Shown here: one piece after another, positions 10,522 to 23,700 of the stretch
Numbering within the stretch: the first letter of the stretch is position 1
Layout: each line of letters starts with the position of its first letter
Assembly: GCA_946902875.1 (NCBI GenBank)
Contig: OX336343.1
Span: 5,755,754 to 5,819,753 of the forward strand
DNA: 64,000 nucleotides
Direction: 5' to 3'
From: Nematopogon swammerdamellus
Taxonomy: Eukaryota; Arthropoda; Insecta; Lepidoptera; Adelidae
Position numbers and translations under genes: made by a program
Notes under the pieces: generated by a model
Databases searched by the model: none
What the model saw: only the letters and a program-made list of their open reading frames with translations
What the model was told of the DNA's origin: nothing

Positions 10522-10997
10522 ATCAAAGAGCAAATGACTGACCAGTGTTGCCAACCTTTGAGGAGACGAATTCTGTATTCTACTATCGACATCCGTATAA
10601 AATCCGTATGTTGTTATGTTTTATAGGCAGAGGATGTTGGCACGGCGATTAGGGTTAGTTTTTTTTTATTGAATAGGGTTAGTATATGTAATGAAATAAA
10701 CTCGCCCGTGATAATATTTTTATTTATCAGTAAAATAACACGGCAGTGTGCGGTAGATCGGCAGATAGGGATAAAAAGAGAAAGTCCTCCATCCGGCGTA
10801 GGTTCTTATAGCCTCTCGTGGTGGAGGGGTGTTCCCTCCCTCCATTTGCCCGCCAGCCAATCGACGCGTACCAGCAACAACACATTTCAGCACAGCTCGG
10901 CGCATACGCCCTCGTTCAGCACGGCTCAGCTAGCCGTTACATATAGGTGCTACGTAAAAAAAAATGGTTGTCTGTAAAGTCGGTTTACGAACGATAG
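10522..10997. other. Intergenic, nothing recognised
   Basis: No supported ORF or repeat boundary. Confidence 0.35.
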
Positions 10998-11179
10998 TTT
11001 TACGTGATGACGTCATAAAGTGTATAAAGTGCGAAGTCAGATACAAAATCAGTTTATAATACTTCATCGTGCTTAGAAGTTTAATTCTTAAATCGCAAAT
11101 GTGAGTACTTTAAAAACTATTATTATTCATTTTATCAATATAAACTTTTAAATTACGCCATCTACATATCAAAGCGCAA

Positions 11180-11345
11180 CTACAACGTTGCAATGCAACC
11201 TACCTAAATGCGAATCAAGTAAACTACCGCTGAAGTATTTCATTTAGTATATTCGCTAGATGTCCAACGTTGCAACACCTACCTAACTGCGAATCAAGTA
11301 AACTACCGCTGAAGTATTTCATTTACTATATTGACGCTAGATGTC
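11180..11345. repeat. Approximately 88-bp direct tandem duplication
   Basis: Two copies of a block containing GCGAATCAAGTAAACTACCG, CTGAAGTATTTCATTTA and CGCTAGATGTC lie head to tail. Confidence 0.85.
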
Positions 11346-11417
11346 GCTCCAAAAGACTCAACGCCATGAAATCTTCACCTACTGGTGACCGCATTCGCTT
11401 CGCTAGTACATGATCGA

Positions 11418-11492
11418 TTTAGCCGGGTGGTTAAGACGTCTGGTCGGTCACACAATATTGGTGGCAGGGACCGCGGGTTCGAGGCTCGCAAA
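11418..11492 (+). repeat. tRNA-derived sequence (SINE head relic)
   Basis: TAGCCGGGTGGTTAAGAC resembles an A box and GCGGGTTCGAGGCTCGC a B box, about 60 bp apart. The cloverleaf cannot be completed convincingly, so I call it a tRNA-related relic rather than a tRNA gene. Confidence 0.5.
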
Positions 11493-12249
11493 AGACGGAC
11501 AAATATATTTTGTATTTCCTACTCTCCTTATATGCCTCTCTATCGCTTGTTACGCGCTCTCGCTTGCACACACAGGTTCTGATGGAACGTGACACTTTTT
11601 CGTGTGTGCAGCCGGTGTTCATCAATTTATAAGACGTGACGTCATCACATAAAAAATAAAACAGTTTTTATTTCATTCTTTAGTAATAAATAAAAAATAA
11701 TTAATAATTAATAATAAATAAAACTACCTGTTCCACGAGCACAATTCAGGTGTATAATAATTATTAATCTGTCGTATAATCGATCGTCTGTACTTTAGAC
11801 ACTTATAAAATAAATGTTCATAATATAAAAGCTAATGAAACCAACATGTTAAACAATTTGAATGAATTAAAATTAATTATACCTAAGTGTAACAACACTA
11901 TACCATATGTTATTATTATGTAAGTCCGAATTTTTCCTATACTATGACTAGGTATGTTTTATTTTTACATATTTTTGACGTGTCGTCCACTTCAAGGTTG
12001 TTTATTTCCTTCTCAACAGTTCTTTCATGTAGAGCAGGGCAGGGCTATTCGCAGGTACGCCAAACATAGATTATTAACTAAGAACTCGTAGGTTTGCCAA
12101 ACAGAGATTATTAAATAAGAACTGGGAGTGTCTTATTTGATTTCCTGCGAATAGATCTACCAGGCGGGGCGGGACAGTGCTATTCGCAGGTATGAGGTAT
12201 TCGTAGGTACGAACTGCACTATGCGAGTTGGTTAAAAAAAAAAATAACC

Positions 12250-12337
12250 AGGGTTAAATTACAGAAGATGCGTCGCTGCTACGCATCTTCTATAATTTAA
12301 CCCTAACCTAATGTTGAGGCGGCGCATGTCGTTTTTC
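12250..12337. repeat. Short foldback repeat, copy 1
   Basis: AGGGTTAAATTACAGAAGA and its near reverse complement flank a small loop (12250-12303), followed by AACCTAATGTTGAGGCGG and GCATGTCGTTTTT. The same module recurs at 13621-13738. Confidence 0.8.
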
Positions 12338-12344
12338 CGCATTA

Positions 12345-13386
12345 CTAATATTGTACGCAGACGATGCCAATGCAATTGTTATAGCAAAAGATCAAACTGA
12401 ATTGCTAAACAAGTTAGAATACTGCTTTTAAAGCTTTATTCGACTGGTTCACAGCAAACAAGCTACTGATGAATAAATAAAAAACAGGATGTGTGCATTT
12501 CACGATAATCATTATAGGGGATTTAGGAAATAATAAGTGTGTTCGACATTTCGGCGATGTCATCAAGTTCCAAAACTCCCATAAATTCCTAGGACTTACG
12601 CTCGACAATAACCTTAGGTACTCGGACCACATCGACAGTGTTTGTGCCAAATTGAGCAAAGCATGCCACTGTCTCAGAATTCTGGCCCAATCATGTGACA
12701 TAAAAACAATGATACGGCTATTTCTACTCCACAATGATATTCGGGTTGGAATTCTGGGGAGTAGCAGGCGACGCCCACACCATATTCATACTGCAAAAAC
12801 GTGCAGTACGAATAATAAGCAAATCAGCGTGGGACGACCACTGCACACCAATATTTAAAAAGCTAAAGATGCTAACGATGTACGATGCTTACGTGAAGAA
12901 AGTCGCGCTGTTTGCGAGGTGTAACGGCTCAGAATATAACGCACGCACACACACCTACACCACCAGGCACAAGCAACTACTTCAAATGCCAAGCCACAGC
13001 ACCACGAAATTCCAAAAAAGCTTAAAATTCAAGGCGGCTAGCATTTAAAACAAACTGCCATTGAACTGCAAAGAGAGGAGAGCGAAGTCACTTTTAAAAA
13101 GAAACTCCATAAATGGCTCGTTTATAACGTTTAAAACGTTTTATGTCATGACATATTTTAAGTTAGATATATAAGACAAAATTGCAGAAATGATAATAAT
13201 AATGTTTAATACCTAATTTATTTAATTTTTATATTGTTTTTAATATTGTTTAATATCGTTTAATTTTATTGAATTATCAATTCTAAATTTTAATGGAAGT
13301 ATTAATATGATATGAAAAATTATATACTTACACTATCTTAATTTTTATGATATCACTGAATAAATTATTTTGATTTTGATTTTGAC
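12345..13386 (+). pseudogene. Degenerate jockey-type LINE polymerase 3' end
   Basis: In shifting plus-strand frames the sequence gives YADDANAIVIAKDQTELLNK (polymerase motif C), then FLGLTLDNNLRYSDHI, LSKACHCLRILAQ and LQKRAVRIISKSAWDDHC, all hallmarks of a non-LTR reverse transcriptase after its catalytic core. Stops and frame changes show it is dead. It ends in a TTTTGA simple-repeat tail at about 13368-13386. Confidence 0.85.
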
Positions 13387-13620
13387 ACGTCTTCCTGGTA
13401 GAGCAGGCCACTTAGGATGTAGGTAGGAGGCGCAGGAGCCACTAGAGCTACCAGGTATCAAACCCACAAAGCTGTGGTTTATATTCTCTTTGCCAAAGAC
13501 AAGACGAGTGGATCGGGATTCGGGATCACTATCTGATTACTCTCACTTTTTTTTTCTTATTTTTTTTTTATTTTCGGAAATATTCGGAACTAAACCAACT
13601 GTTTTGGTGGAAAAAATAAC

Positions 13621-13738
13621 CAGGGTTAATATAAAAAAGATGCGTCGCTACGCCACGCATATCTTCTTTATATTAATATTATCTTCTATATATTATATCA
13701 ACCCTAACCTAATGTTGAGGCGGTGCATGTCGTTTTTG
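13621..13738. repeat. Short foldback repeat, copy 2
   Basis: Same module as 12250-12337: CAGGGTTAATATAAAAAAGA, a GATGCGTCGC loop region, TCAACCCTAACC, then AATGTTGAGGCGGTGCATG. Confidence 0.75.
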
Positions 13739-13864
13739 TTACAAGTTTGTGTTTCCGAAAATAATTCTTAGGTGGTTATAAAAAAAACTAAACACCCTAA
13801 AACAATTTAAACACCGTAACATTGCTTAAAAAAGAAAAAAAAGGAAAAAAAAAAACCAAAAGGA

Positions 13865-14375
13865 CTTGGTGGGATTCGAACCCATGGTCATAAAACTACT
13901 TTTTTTTTTTATTTTTTTTTTATCCGTTATGGGTGGCTGAGTCGGAGGGGCCAAAGCACATGCTCTAACCAGCCAATATCACCTCCGAGAAGGTAGGTGC
14001 CATACCGGAGACTTCCCTGGATTGCTGGCTATACTGGACTAGAGGAGAACACAACCGAGGTTGCTTGCGGCCATCTTACATCCAGTACGGTGGTACCAAC
14101 CCAGTCGGCTACAATTTGAGCCTACCACCTAGTAAGGGGCAAGGGAAGGGACCTACAGTTTTACACCGGTTCCGAACGGTGAAGCAGCGGGTGTAGGTAT
14201 GCACGTAATTTTTTTCGTCAGAAAAAACTCATTTGTACACGCCGACCGGATTCGAACCTCGGACCTCCCGCATGAGAAGCCGATGCCCAAACCACTCGGC
14301 CACCCGCCGCCGCTTTATTTATCTACCCGCCGCTTTAGCTACTAGTCCTAGACCCTCACCCCTGAGCCACGAACT
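13865..14375 (-). repeat. tRNA-like SINE head split by a later SINE
   Basis: On the minus strand an A-box-like TGGCTCAGGGGTGAGGG (14357-14373) is separated by the SINE at 13900-14312 from a B-box-like GGGTTCGAATCCCACC (13869-13884). Removing the inner SINE restores tRNA-like spacing. Confidence 0.55.
13900..14312 (-). mobile_element. SINE with tRNA-Leu-like head and tail A (minus)
   Basis: Read on the minus strand: GGCGGGTGGCCGAGTGGTTT, B box GGTTCGAATCC, shared core, tail A and a terminal A-rich tract. Nearly full length. Confidence 0.9.
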
Positions 14376-14478
14376 CAATAAACGAACAAACGAATATCGA
14401 ATTCCCTTGATCCGGTTTCGGCTCTATGGCGTCACAACTGTCATGAGAGTAATCAGATAGTGATCCCGAGCCACTCGT

Positions 14479-14759
14479 AAGCCAAGCGTGAAGCGCCAAC
14501 AATCCAACCAATCATTCGTTTTTATTTCTGCTTTTTCCATCGCGTTGTTTTCGGAATTATCGCGAATGAACGCTTGAATTTAGAAATAATATGTTGAAAT
14601 GTGTTAATTAATAGTTTCTTTAGTTATTATTGACCGGACCGATTGCCGAGTGCGCGCACTATAGAATCGATTCGAAGGTGTGCGTTCAGCACGCTAGAAA
14701 TTGTTTTTGCCTTCTAAGCGTTCAGCGGTTTGATTGAAGACACAGAACAGGAGTAGGAA
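14479..14759 (+). promoter_or_regulatory. LUC7L3 promoter region and 5' UTR
   Basis: The stretch between the TIR element and the LUC7L3 start codon must hold the core promoter, but I see no diagnostic TATA or initiator that I would commit to. Confidence 0.4.
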
Positions 14760-17700
14760 ATGGCGGTGCTAGCGGCAGCTCAGTTACTGGACGAGTTGAT
14801 GGGCCGGCATCGCAATGTGAACCCCAATGAGAAATTGAAAAAGCCGAACTGGGCGGATCCTGAGGTAAGAACTTCTTACTTACCTATACATACATGCCAA
14901 GTTCCTCATACATCATCCGGCGAGCCGGTCACGGCTACTACGCACTTGACCCTTTTTGAGCACATGCTCGATCGTCATTGCGAAGTAAACTTTGTTCGTT
15001 TTCAGTATTGCAAATACTACATGGTGAAGTTCTGCCCCCACGACTTGTTCGTGAACACGCGGGCGGACCTGGGCGTGTGCCCCAAGGTACACGACGATGA
15101 AGTGAAGGATCTGTTCGACAAGGCCGAGTCTGACTACAAGAAGACTCAGTACATTGAGGAGTTTCTCCGCTTCTGCAGAAGTATGATCAACGATGTAGAA
15201 CGTGAGTTATATATGTAATTTTTTCTTCATGTAATCCGGTATGGGTGGCTGATAAACCAGGGGCCAAAGCACACGCTCCGACCAGCCAGAATCACCTCCG
15301 AGAAGGTACGCGCCATACTGGAGACTTTTCTTTGGGTTGCTGGCTATACGGGACTAGAGGAGAACACAGCCGAGATTAAAATGAAACAAATAACAACCCA
15401 GTCGGCTACAATTTGAGCCTACCAGTAGTAAGGGGCAAGGGAAGAGACCTACAGTTTTACGCCGGTTCCGAACAGTAGCAGGTGTAGGTATGCAAGTAAG
15501 TTTTTCCATCTGAAAACTTCATTCGTACACGTCAACCGGTTTTGAACCTCGCAACTCTCTCAAGTGAAGCCGGCGTTATGATAATGCTTACCCCCCCTGA
15601 GTCCCAGGCGTTTTCGCCGTGCCGCGGCCTCGAGCGTCAACCTTGACCTAAACTCAAATATTTCATAAAATAAAGAGGCTAGAGCAATAAACTCTTTTGC
15701 ATCTTATTTATTTTATTTTTATTTAATATGCTTTATTGTTTAATATAAATTATATATAACAAATGGCGGACTTATTGCCTAAGGCAATCTCTGCCGGTCA
15801 ACCACACTATTACAAAATATTTTATTGTAGGTATTTAAAGAAACAACACTTAACATATTAATAAATTAATGAAAAAAAAAACAACAAAGATAACTTGAAC
15901 GCCTAAAATAACACTATAATATTATATACATACATGAACATAGATAAAAAAAAAATACATATTAATACATACAGACATACTTATATAAGTATATTAAATA
16001 ATATGAATACTCCATATGTAAAATACTTAAACTACATAAACATACTCATATAAAAAAAAAATGTAATACACCAATTATTCCTTTGAGAGGTATAGTACCT
16101 TTAAATGTTTTTTGAAAACGGTTAGTGAAGGGGACGCTCTAATTCCGAGTGGGAGCTGATTCCACAGGCGCGCTGACATGACGGTAAAAGATTCTGAATA
16201 GCTGGAAGAGCTGTGGGGAGGAATAAGAAGCAAAAGATTATCAGCTGACCTTAGTGGTAAGCCGTGGGACGAGAGATAGACGAATCTCTCCCTGAGATAG
16301 GAGGGAGCATTGGGGTCGTTCAGAATTGAGAAGAGAAGAGATAGGACATGCATGTTCCGACGCTGACGAATAGGGAGCCACTCAAGTTGGTCACGATAGG
16401 CAGAGATATGGTCATATTTACGCAATCCGAAAATAAATCGGATGCCAAAGTTGAGTAGACGATCCAACTTATTGAGCAGCTCTTCGTTTAAATCAAGATT
16501 ACATATATCACCGTAATCTAGAATGGGGTGAACGAGGGATTGTACCAGCGTAATTTTGGTTTTCACCGGTATGAATCTATTGAGTCGCTTCAGGGAATGC
16601 ATAGCACCGTAGACCTTCTTGCACACCCCACTGACATGCTGGACCCAAGAAAGAGTGTCGTCCATGACAACTCCGAGGTTCTTGACTGCTGTATTGTAAG
16701 AAATTATGGCACCGTCATAAAGCACAGCCGGCAGATTGCCTCTGCTTATTTTAGACAGAAGTTTGCTGCTGCCCACTATCATAACCTGTGATTTGGAGGG
16801 ATTTACTTGGAGACCAAAGTGTTCCGTCCATGAATGCACTCCAGATAAATCAGTGTTAATCAGGTTGATAGTGACCAAGAGATCAGGTAGGGAGAATGTG
16901 CGATACAGTTGTAGATCGTCAGCATAGAAGTGATATTTACATGTAAGAATGGGGGCTAATGTATTGATAAATACAGAGAAAAGGAGTGGGGAAAGCACAC
17001 CTCCCTGAGGGACACCGGCTATAAGTTCACACCAATCTGAGAAGTTATTCTCCAGGCGAACTTTTTGACGGCGACCTCTAAGGTAGGAATCGAACCAATC
17101 TAGAACCGGCTGTGAAATATCAAGAGAACTCAGTACCGCAAGCAAGATGTCAAAGTCAACTGTATTGAAAGCATTACTGAAATCAAGTAATGTAATAATT
17201 GTGAGTTGCCGGTTGTCAATTCCATGGCGAATATCATCAGTGACTTTGACTAAGGCAGTGGTTGTACTGTGAGAGGGGCGAAAACCCGATTGAAAAGGGT
17301 TAAGAAGAGAGTGATGATGTAGGAAGCGGTTTAATTGAAAATGCACTACTCGTTCGAGTACTTTAGATAGGAAAGGAAGGATGGAAATAGGACGGAAGTT
17401 GTTGGGAGAAACAGGGTTGGGAATTTTTGGTAAGGGTAAGACGAATGCATATTTCCAGGAGTCCGGAAAGCAACCCGACATTAGAGAGTAGTTCAGTATG
17501 TGGGAAATGGTAGGTAAAAGCTCGTCTAATATCGGGGTGAGCAGAGCTCTGCTCAGTTCGTCGCATCCTACCGCCTTGCTTTTAATGGATAGAATTATCT
17601 TTTTTATTTCACAGCCGGATACATGGGAGAAAGAAAAAGGTTGGGTAGATGAGGCCATATTGCTTCTTAGCTGGCGAATGGTTTCCGTCTTAAGGGAAGG

Positions 17701-20700
17701 GTCCACAGTTATGGGGGGACAAGAAAAGTGTTTATTTAAGGCATTGAGGTCGGCAGTGGGAGTAGTTGTGGACTTCGACTTACCCAACCCAAGTGAGTTT
17801 AAAAATTTCCACATGTCAGCGGGGGAGCAGTCTTCAACAGACTCCTGGATGTAACGGCGCTTAGCGTCCCTGCACATCCTGGTGCACCTGTTTCTGGCCG
17901 CCTTGAAACGATTGCAGTTCTCTTCGGTTGGAGATCGCTTGCATTTGCGCTTAAGCGAATCCCTGATAGCCATGTGATGGCGGATTTTATCGGACAGCCA
18001 AGGAGCAGGAGCGTGTCTCATTCGGACTGAGCGTACAGGCGCATGCTTGTCATACAGATCAATAACGGTTGATGTAAAAGCAGCGACCTTCTCGTTCACA
18101 TCAGTCAAAACATGCACATGCTCCCAGTCCACGGCAACTGCATCCGCCCGCAGAGACTCAAGATCCATGGCCCGAAAGTTACGTTGGAGGAGAGTTTTAG
18201 GTCTCTGCTTGGGAGGTTTCAGTCTATAGGAGAGGTAAATAAGATCATGGTTAACGAAACCCCCAGCAGTGAATTGGCCAAATTTGTCAACTCTGCCCGG
18301 GGACGAAACTAGAATTAAGTCAAGGAATGAATGACAGGTGTTAACGTGGTAGGTGGGGCCGAGGGGTAAACAGGTAAGATTGTGTGACTCCAAGATAGTC
18401 TGAAAATTAGAAAAACGCTTATCAAGTTTAGTGTGACACGTATTAAAGTCACCCAAGATGACAGCGTGGGAATAGTCATGAAGATGGTCTGACAGTAAAA
18501 CATCAAAGTTATTGAAATAATTAATGGAGGGAGGACAATAGAACACGCCGAGGAGAAATTTAACATGGTTTATAATTAATTCTAACAGGATATATTCCGC
18601 AGAGGCAGTGTAAGTGGAGGACGATTGAGATACCACCTTGTATGCGATATTACTACGTAGATAAATAGCAACTCCACCACCTCCCTTGCCAACCCTGTCA
18701 TTCCTAATGAGCACGTATCCTGGAAGAGCGTAAGAAGAAGACGGGAGAGAAGGCTTCAGGAACGTCTCTGTAAAAAGGCAAGCATGTAAGTGCTTGCTAG
18801 TGAAGGATGAAAGTATATCTGGGAAATGCCCAGGTATGCTCTGGCAATTGATGTGACAAATATTAAAATTCCTGGGAAACCCGGAAAAAGTGTTGTCAAG
18901 TAAATCTGACAAATGAAGAGGTGAAACCTCAGAAATAGATGAAGAGGTAGAGGTGTTGATATCACTAGTGATGGAAGCATCTATGAAAATATCCTCAATT
19001 GAGGGGGAAGGCGATAAGGAATAATAGGTGTCAGTGCCCGAAAGATCGGACATAAAGTTACATATACATAAATTAAATTAATATAGATAAAAAAGGCGCT
19101 AGAACAAAGAGATTATCCTTCTGACAAAGGAATTACTTAACTACTAGATTAATTTACAAAACCGCGGCCCGACCCGCCGGCAAATGACAAATATTCAATA
19201 ACAATTAGGTAACACACGCATAATTCACAAGGCAAATTTATAAAAAGTAAGAAAACGACTAACTAGATAGCCATAGAAAATTAATACAAAGTTATCATAC
19301 TACTGAGACTGCACAATACTATTTTCCTTACAACGATAGCTATAAACTTTAAAATAATATATTATACTCAACACAACACACAAAGATAGAAAATGAATAC
19401 AAAGTATTCATACTACTGAATCTGCACAATATTATTTTCTTTACAACGATCGCTATAAACTTCAAAATAATATATTATACTCAACACAACACACAAAGTA
19501 CACGCGCCGGCATAATTTGCTGCTAGTGAACACTACCAAACAATTATAATAATAAAAACACCTGCATTTTGTTAAATAAGGTAGTAATAATGCTAATTAC
19601 TTACTATATTATATTACAGTAATATAATTTGATCATACCTAGCATACTCTGAATAAAAAGTAAGCTGCGTGCATAGTAATATGACATAATATTACCATGC
19701 AGGCGACCTGATGCGCGCGCGCGCGCCTCAATTAACGTACGCTGTTTTATCAGTACACATAATATATAACGAACGCATCCATCCACTTCTATACATACAC
19801 CTGCTGTTGGTGTTGCGTTACAAGTTCCAACCAACACGAATGTTGGTTGTTACGTCAGTAGTACTATCCCTATCGCGCAGTAAGATGAAAGACAGAGATA
19901 AACCTGACATAAACGGTTTGGCGCGATGGAATCAAACATTATGGAAGAAAACTGTCACAAGTAAAATAAAAAAAAAAAAAGAAAGAAAACAACACAACAA
20001 ACAAACCATAGATAGACTAAAGTGTTGAAGTAAGTGAAATACATTCTGAGAACATTTATTTATAAGTGAGGGTATGAAGAGAATACCTATGCACAATGTA
20101 AACAATAACAATGAAATGTGACGAAATCTGTAACAAGTAGGCAGTGCACTATGAAGGGATTTTGACGACTATTTGGATTTCGCTGGCTTAGCTTGCAAGC
20201 GTGTGCTCGGGGGCCGTTGCCTCGCTTCTCCACGGCCGCCAACTGCACCCTGTACGCCAGATGATTCGCTCGCTGCGTCCTTGGTCTCCACCAGCTGACG
20301 GAGTTGATACGCCGTCGACACCCGAACAGCAGAGCCAGTCGACGCCAAGACGAACACGCTACCGTCGCGGGTCCACGACTTCGACACGCCGAACGCTTTC
20401 TGTGCCTCGCCAAACAGCGAACGCCGCCTGGGTGTTAGGAACTCTGACAGTGAGACCCCAGACCCCTTCAGCTTTGTTTTGGCGCTCCAGACGATGGCTC
20501 TTGTCTGCATCCGCCGGAACTTAATAATGAGGGGCCGCTTCCGGATACCATCACCGCCAGTGCGCCCCAGTCGATAGCAGGCAGCAAAGTCGGCCGTTGT
20601 GACAGCACCGAGACCCAGCTTCTCGGCGCACAGTCGGATGACCAGCGTCGTTGGGTCCTCTCCCTCGCTCTCCGCCACGCCGTGCAGCAGCAGCACCTTC

Positions 20701-23700
20701 CTCCGTGCATGCGCCTCCAGCTCGTCGACGCGCAGGTCGAGCTGCTCGTACTGCTGACGGAGCAACTCGAGCGCCTGCTGCATCATCAGCTCAAAGGCGC
20801 GGAAGTCGGCGCGGAGGGCGCTCAGGTCCACTGGTGCCGCGGTGGATTCATTAAGGCGGGCGTTGAATGCCGCCATTTGTGTTGTGAATTTAGAGTCTAG
20901 AATTTGGAATGGGTTGTTACCACTTGCCATTGTTATAGAGTGAGAATATTATACCGGTAGGTCAGGCCACAGCACAGCACTTAAATAGACATGTATTTAT
21001 ATAACGTAAGTTGATAATTTAATTATAATTATTAAAAATTATAAGGAGGTGATTTTCTTGATGTTGATTCTTAGACTACCCACATAAAAAACTCTTATAG
21101 CTAGGTAATCAAAATACCTACAAAAAAATGAAGGAAAAAAAGTGAGGGCTTCCTTGTTTAGAAGTGCCAGATATTTTAGTTAGATATAATGTGTGACCAT
21201 GTTTCGAATAAAATTTTGGGCCCCGATCGGGGCCTCAGGGAGCCAAAGTGTGAAAACGAATTCGGGGCCCTAAGGAGTAAACAGGTTAATGTAAGTAAAG
21301 ATTCCTCACAGCGATTTCCCTTCACCGCTTTCATGGTTGAGATTATGAGAATACATTCGTTGGAAATTTTAAGAATTTGTATCATACAAGGCTTTCGAAC
21401 CTCCGAACTCTTGGATGAGAGCCGCTGCATTCACCAATGTACTACGATGCATCACTTGTTTTATGATATATCAATCGTGTCATTTATCTAGGTCGTAGTC
21501 TAGGAGATGGAAAGTCCAGCCATGCAGGAACAAAATCTTGTTTCAACGTTCAGTCATGAAGTACGTGCTAATGTTGTGTTGTTATTCACTAGCATGTACT
21601 GCATGTCTGTCCGTCGTTGCAAAAACTTACAACATAACGGATCTGCATCAAGAAGTTATAGTGGTTTCAATGGCATTGTTGGTACTTTCGACTTTATAAC
21701 TTTCGAATTGTTGTCATTGTGTATCTTCAAACTACAAAGGTCGACTGATATAGGTAACATTGAATAATTTATTGTTACAGGAAAAATTACTAAAGGCAAG
21801 CAGCGCTTGGAGCTAATGAATACTAAACCCGAAGCTCCACCTATGACACAAGCTCAAACAGAAAAAAATCAAGAGCAGGTATGCAATTTTCATAAGTTTG
21901 AACATAAATGACTATTTCAACAAAACAAGTAAAGTAAAAAGTTTTTTATTATTGATTTCTAAAACATTACATTACAATAAATTTTCACAGTTGTAACTTC
22001 TTTTAGATAGACATTTAATAATCACTTCCAGTTAAACTGACCATTGATGGCTGTACCATAGGCGGTTGATATAATGTGTACTTGCACCTATTGCACGAAG
22101 GTCCCCAACCAAGCGGGATTCGTTTGCAGGCCTAGAGCCAACCCTAAACCAAAACAACAACAACAACTTGCACCTATTAACAAGTACAAGGTTATAAAAG
22201 CAGAAACCAATGGAATGGCGAATGCAAAATGAATTTCAGATGGTTCCGCACTCGCTTGGTAAACATGCCCACAGAGTAAAAAATATTATGACGTTTTGAG
22301 TTTATTTCGTAGAATGCTCATGAAAATATACTAACACATAACAAAATGTATTCAATGTTCAGTGACGTTTTCGGAGCTATCTCCATGTATGAGCTTAGCG
22401 TCGATCTTGGCAGCCCTAGATTCTTGGAGAGACTGTAGAGCGACTTCGCTGGTAGTCCTCTTGCTCCGATCTCTTCGCTGTGGAAGTCCTCTTGCCTCCG
22501 ACTTCCACAGCGAAGAGATCAGTCTTGATTCCGTATGTACACGACAGAGTACGTGAATGTTACTCTTCCTTATGTTAGATGTGCACTACGGAATTGTGTG
22601 TTGTTGGTGTGCAGCTGAAGATGCTGGGGGAGAAGGTGCAGAGTCTTGAGCGTGAGGCGGAGGAGGCGGGCACGCGCGGAGACGTGGAGCAGGCACAGGG
22701 GCTCATGAAGCTCTGCGACCGCCTCAAGGAGGAGAAGGAACAGCTCCTCAAGCAGGCCGAGAACAGGTACTAGGTGGTAGGCACAAATTGGAGCAGACTG
22801 GGTTGGCGCAACCGCACTGGACGAAAGATGGCTGGCCGCATAGCAGTGTCGGCACATTCTCTTGTACAGTATAGCGAGTATTCCAAGAAAGGAAATTTCC
22901 AGTATGACTGATATTGGCTGGTCGGAGGATGTGCCATTGTGGTCCATTTGGCCCTTCTCACCCATACCTGATTACATAAAAAATACCAGTCAAGTGCGAG
23001 TCGGACTCGCGCACCGAGGTTTCCGCAAAACAAAACAAAAAAACATTGAAAAAAAAACATGTTTCTTGTATGGGCACCCCCTTAATTTTTTACTTTTTCT
23101 ATTTTTTATTATTTGTTGTTATATCAGCCATAGTAAGAACCGAAAAATTTCAACCGGCTAGCTATTACGGTTCCAAAGATACAGCATTAGGGCAGACAGA
23201 CAGACGGCATAGGCTTAGTAATAAGGCTTCCGTATGGAAACCTAAGAATGACCTATCCATCACTAAGCACCTCACATCACCTGTACGTATGTATGAAATT
23301 TTCGAGCTGACAGAAATTATGAACTATACTCTATTTCGCGAGACAAGCCAGTACTAGAACGGTAATAATAATGCGCAGTGAAGCGCTATTGGTCCACGTC
23401 AACTCGTTAAAGCTGCGGTCATATGGGCCGCCGGCTTGTCGCGCGCTGCTGCCACGCTCAGTCGTGTTTCCAACCTCGTGCAGTGCAGACGTGTCAACAT
23501 TCAGTTTTCTTTCTGTTTTTTCATTGTGCCGTATGAAAGTTGGTGACATGGCTAATTTAACAACCGAATCCGCCTGTAACACGAACGAACGAACTGTGAA
23601 ATGAGCAAAGCGTCCGCAAATCTCACCACAGCATACCGCGCGCCGCGCCCGCTGAGCCAATCACACAGCACAAGTACGACAAGTATAAACGCGCCTTAAC

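Larger units (their letters stand above)
10998..11653. mobile_element. Putative non-autonomous DNA element with palindromic ends
   Basis: The left end TTTTACGTGATGACGTCA and the minus-strand right end TTTTATGTGATGACGTCA are inverted repeats. Inside are an approximately 88-bp tandem duplication (11180-11345) and a tRNA-like block (11418-11492). No clear target duplication, so the boundaries are tentative. Confidence 0.5.
13504..14478. mobile_element. TIR element split by nested SINEs
   Basis: The left end has ACGAGTGG then CGGGATCACTATCTGATTAC; the right end is its reverse complement (GTAATCAGATAGTGATCCCG then CCACTCGT). The inverted match continues through ACTCTCA. Much of the interior is a SINE (13900-14312), a tRNA-like relic split by that SINE, and the foldback repeat at 13621-13738. 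Confidence 0.65.
15700..20960 (-). mobile_element. Full-length CR1/jockey-type LINE, both ORFs intact
   Basis: The element lies antisense in LUC7L3 intron 2. ORF1 is 20930-20169 and ORF2 19053-16075. The 3' UTR (16074 to about 15700) includes TTAGGCAATAAGTCCGCCAT and ends in an (AATAA)-like simple repeat. An approximately 1.1-kb spacer between the ORFs contains a 114-bp tandem duplication. Exact ends were not fixed because I could not identify target duplications. Confidence 0.88.

Noticed and set aside
20201..20900. Plus-strand ORFs of 60-107 aa
   Set aside because: Antisense shadows of LINE ORF1, whose frame has a recognisable coiled coil and RRM-like order.
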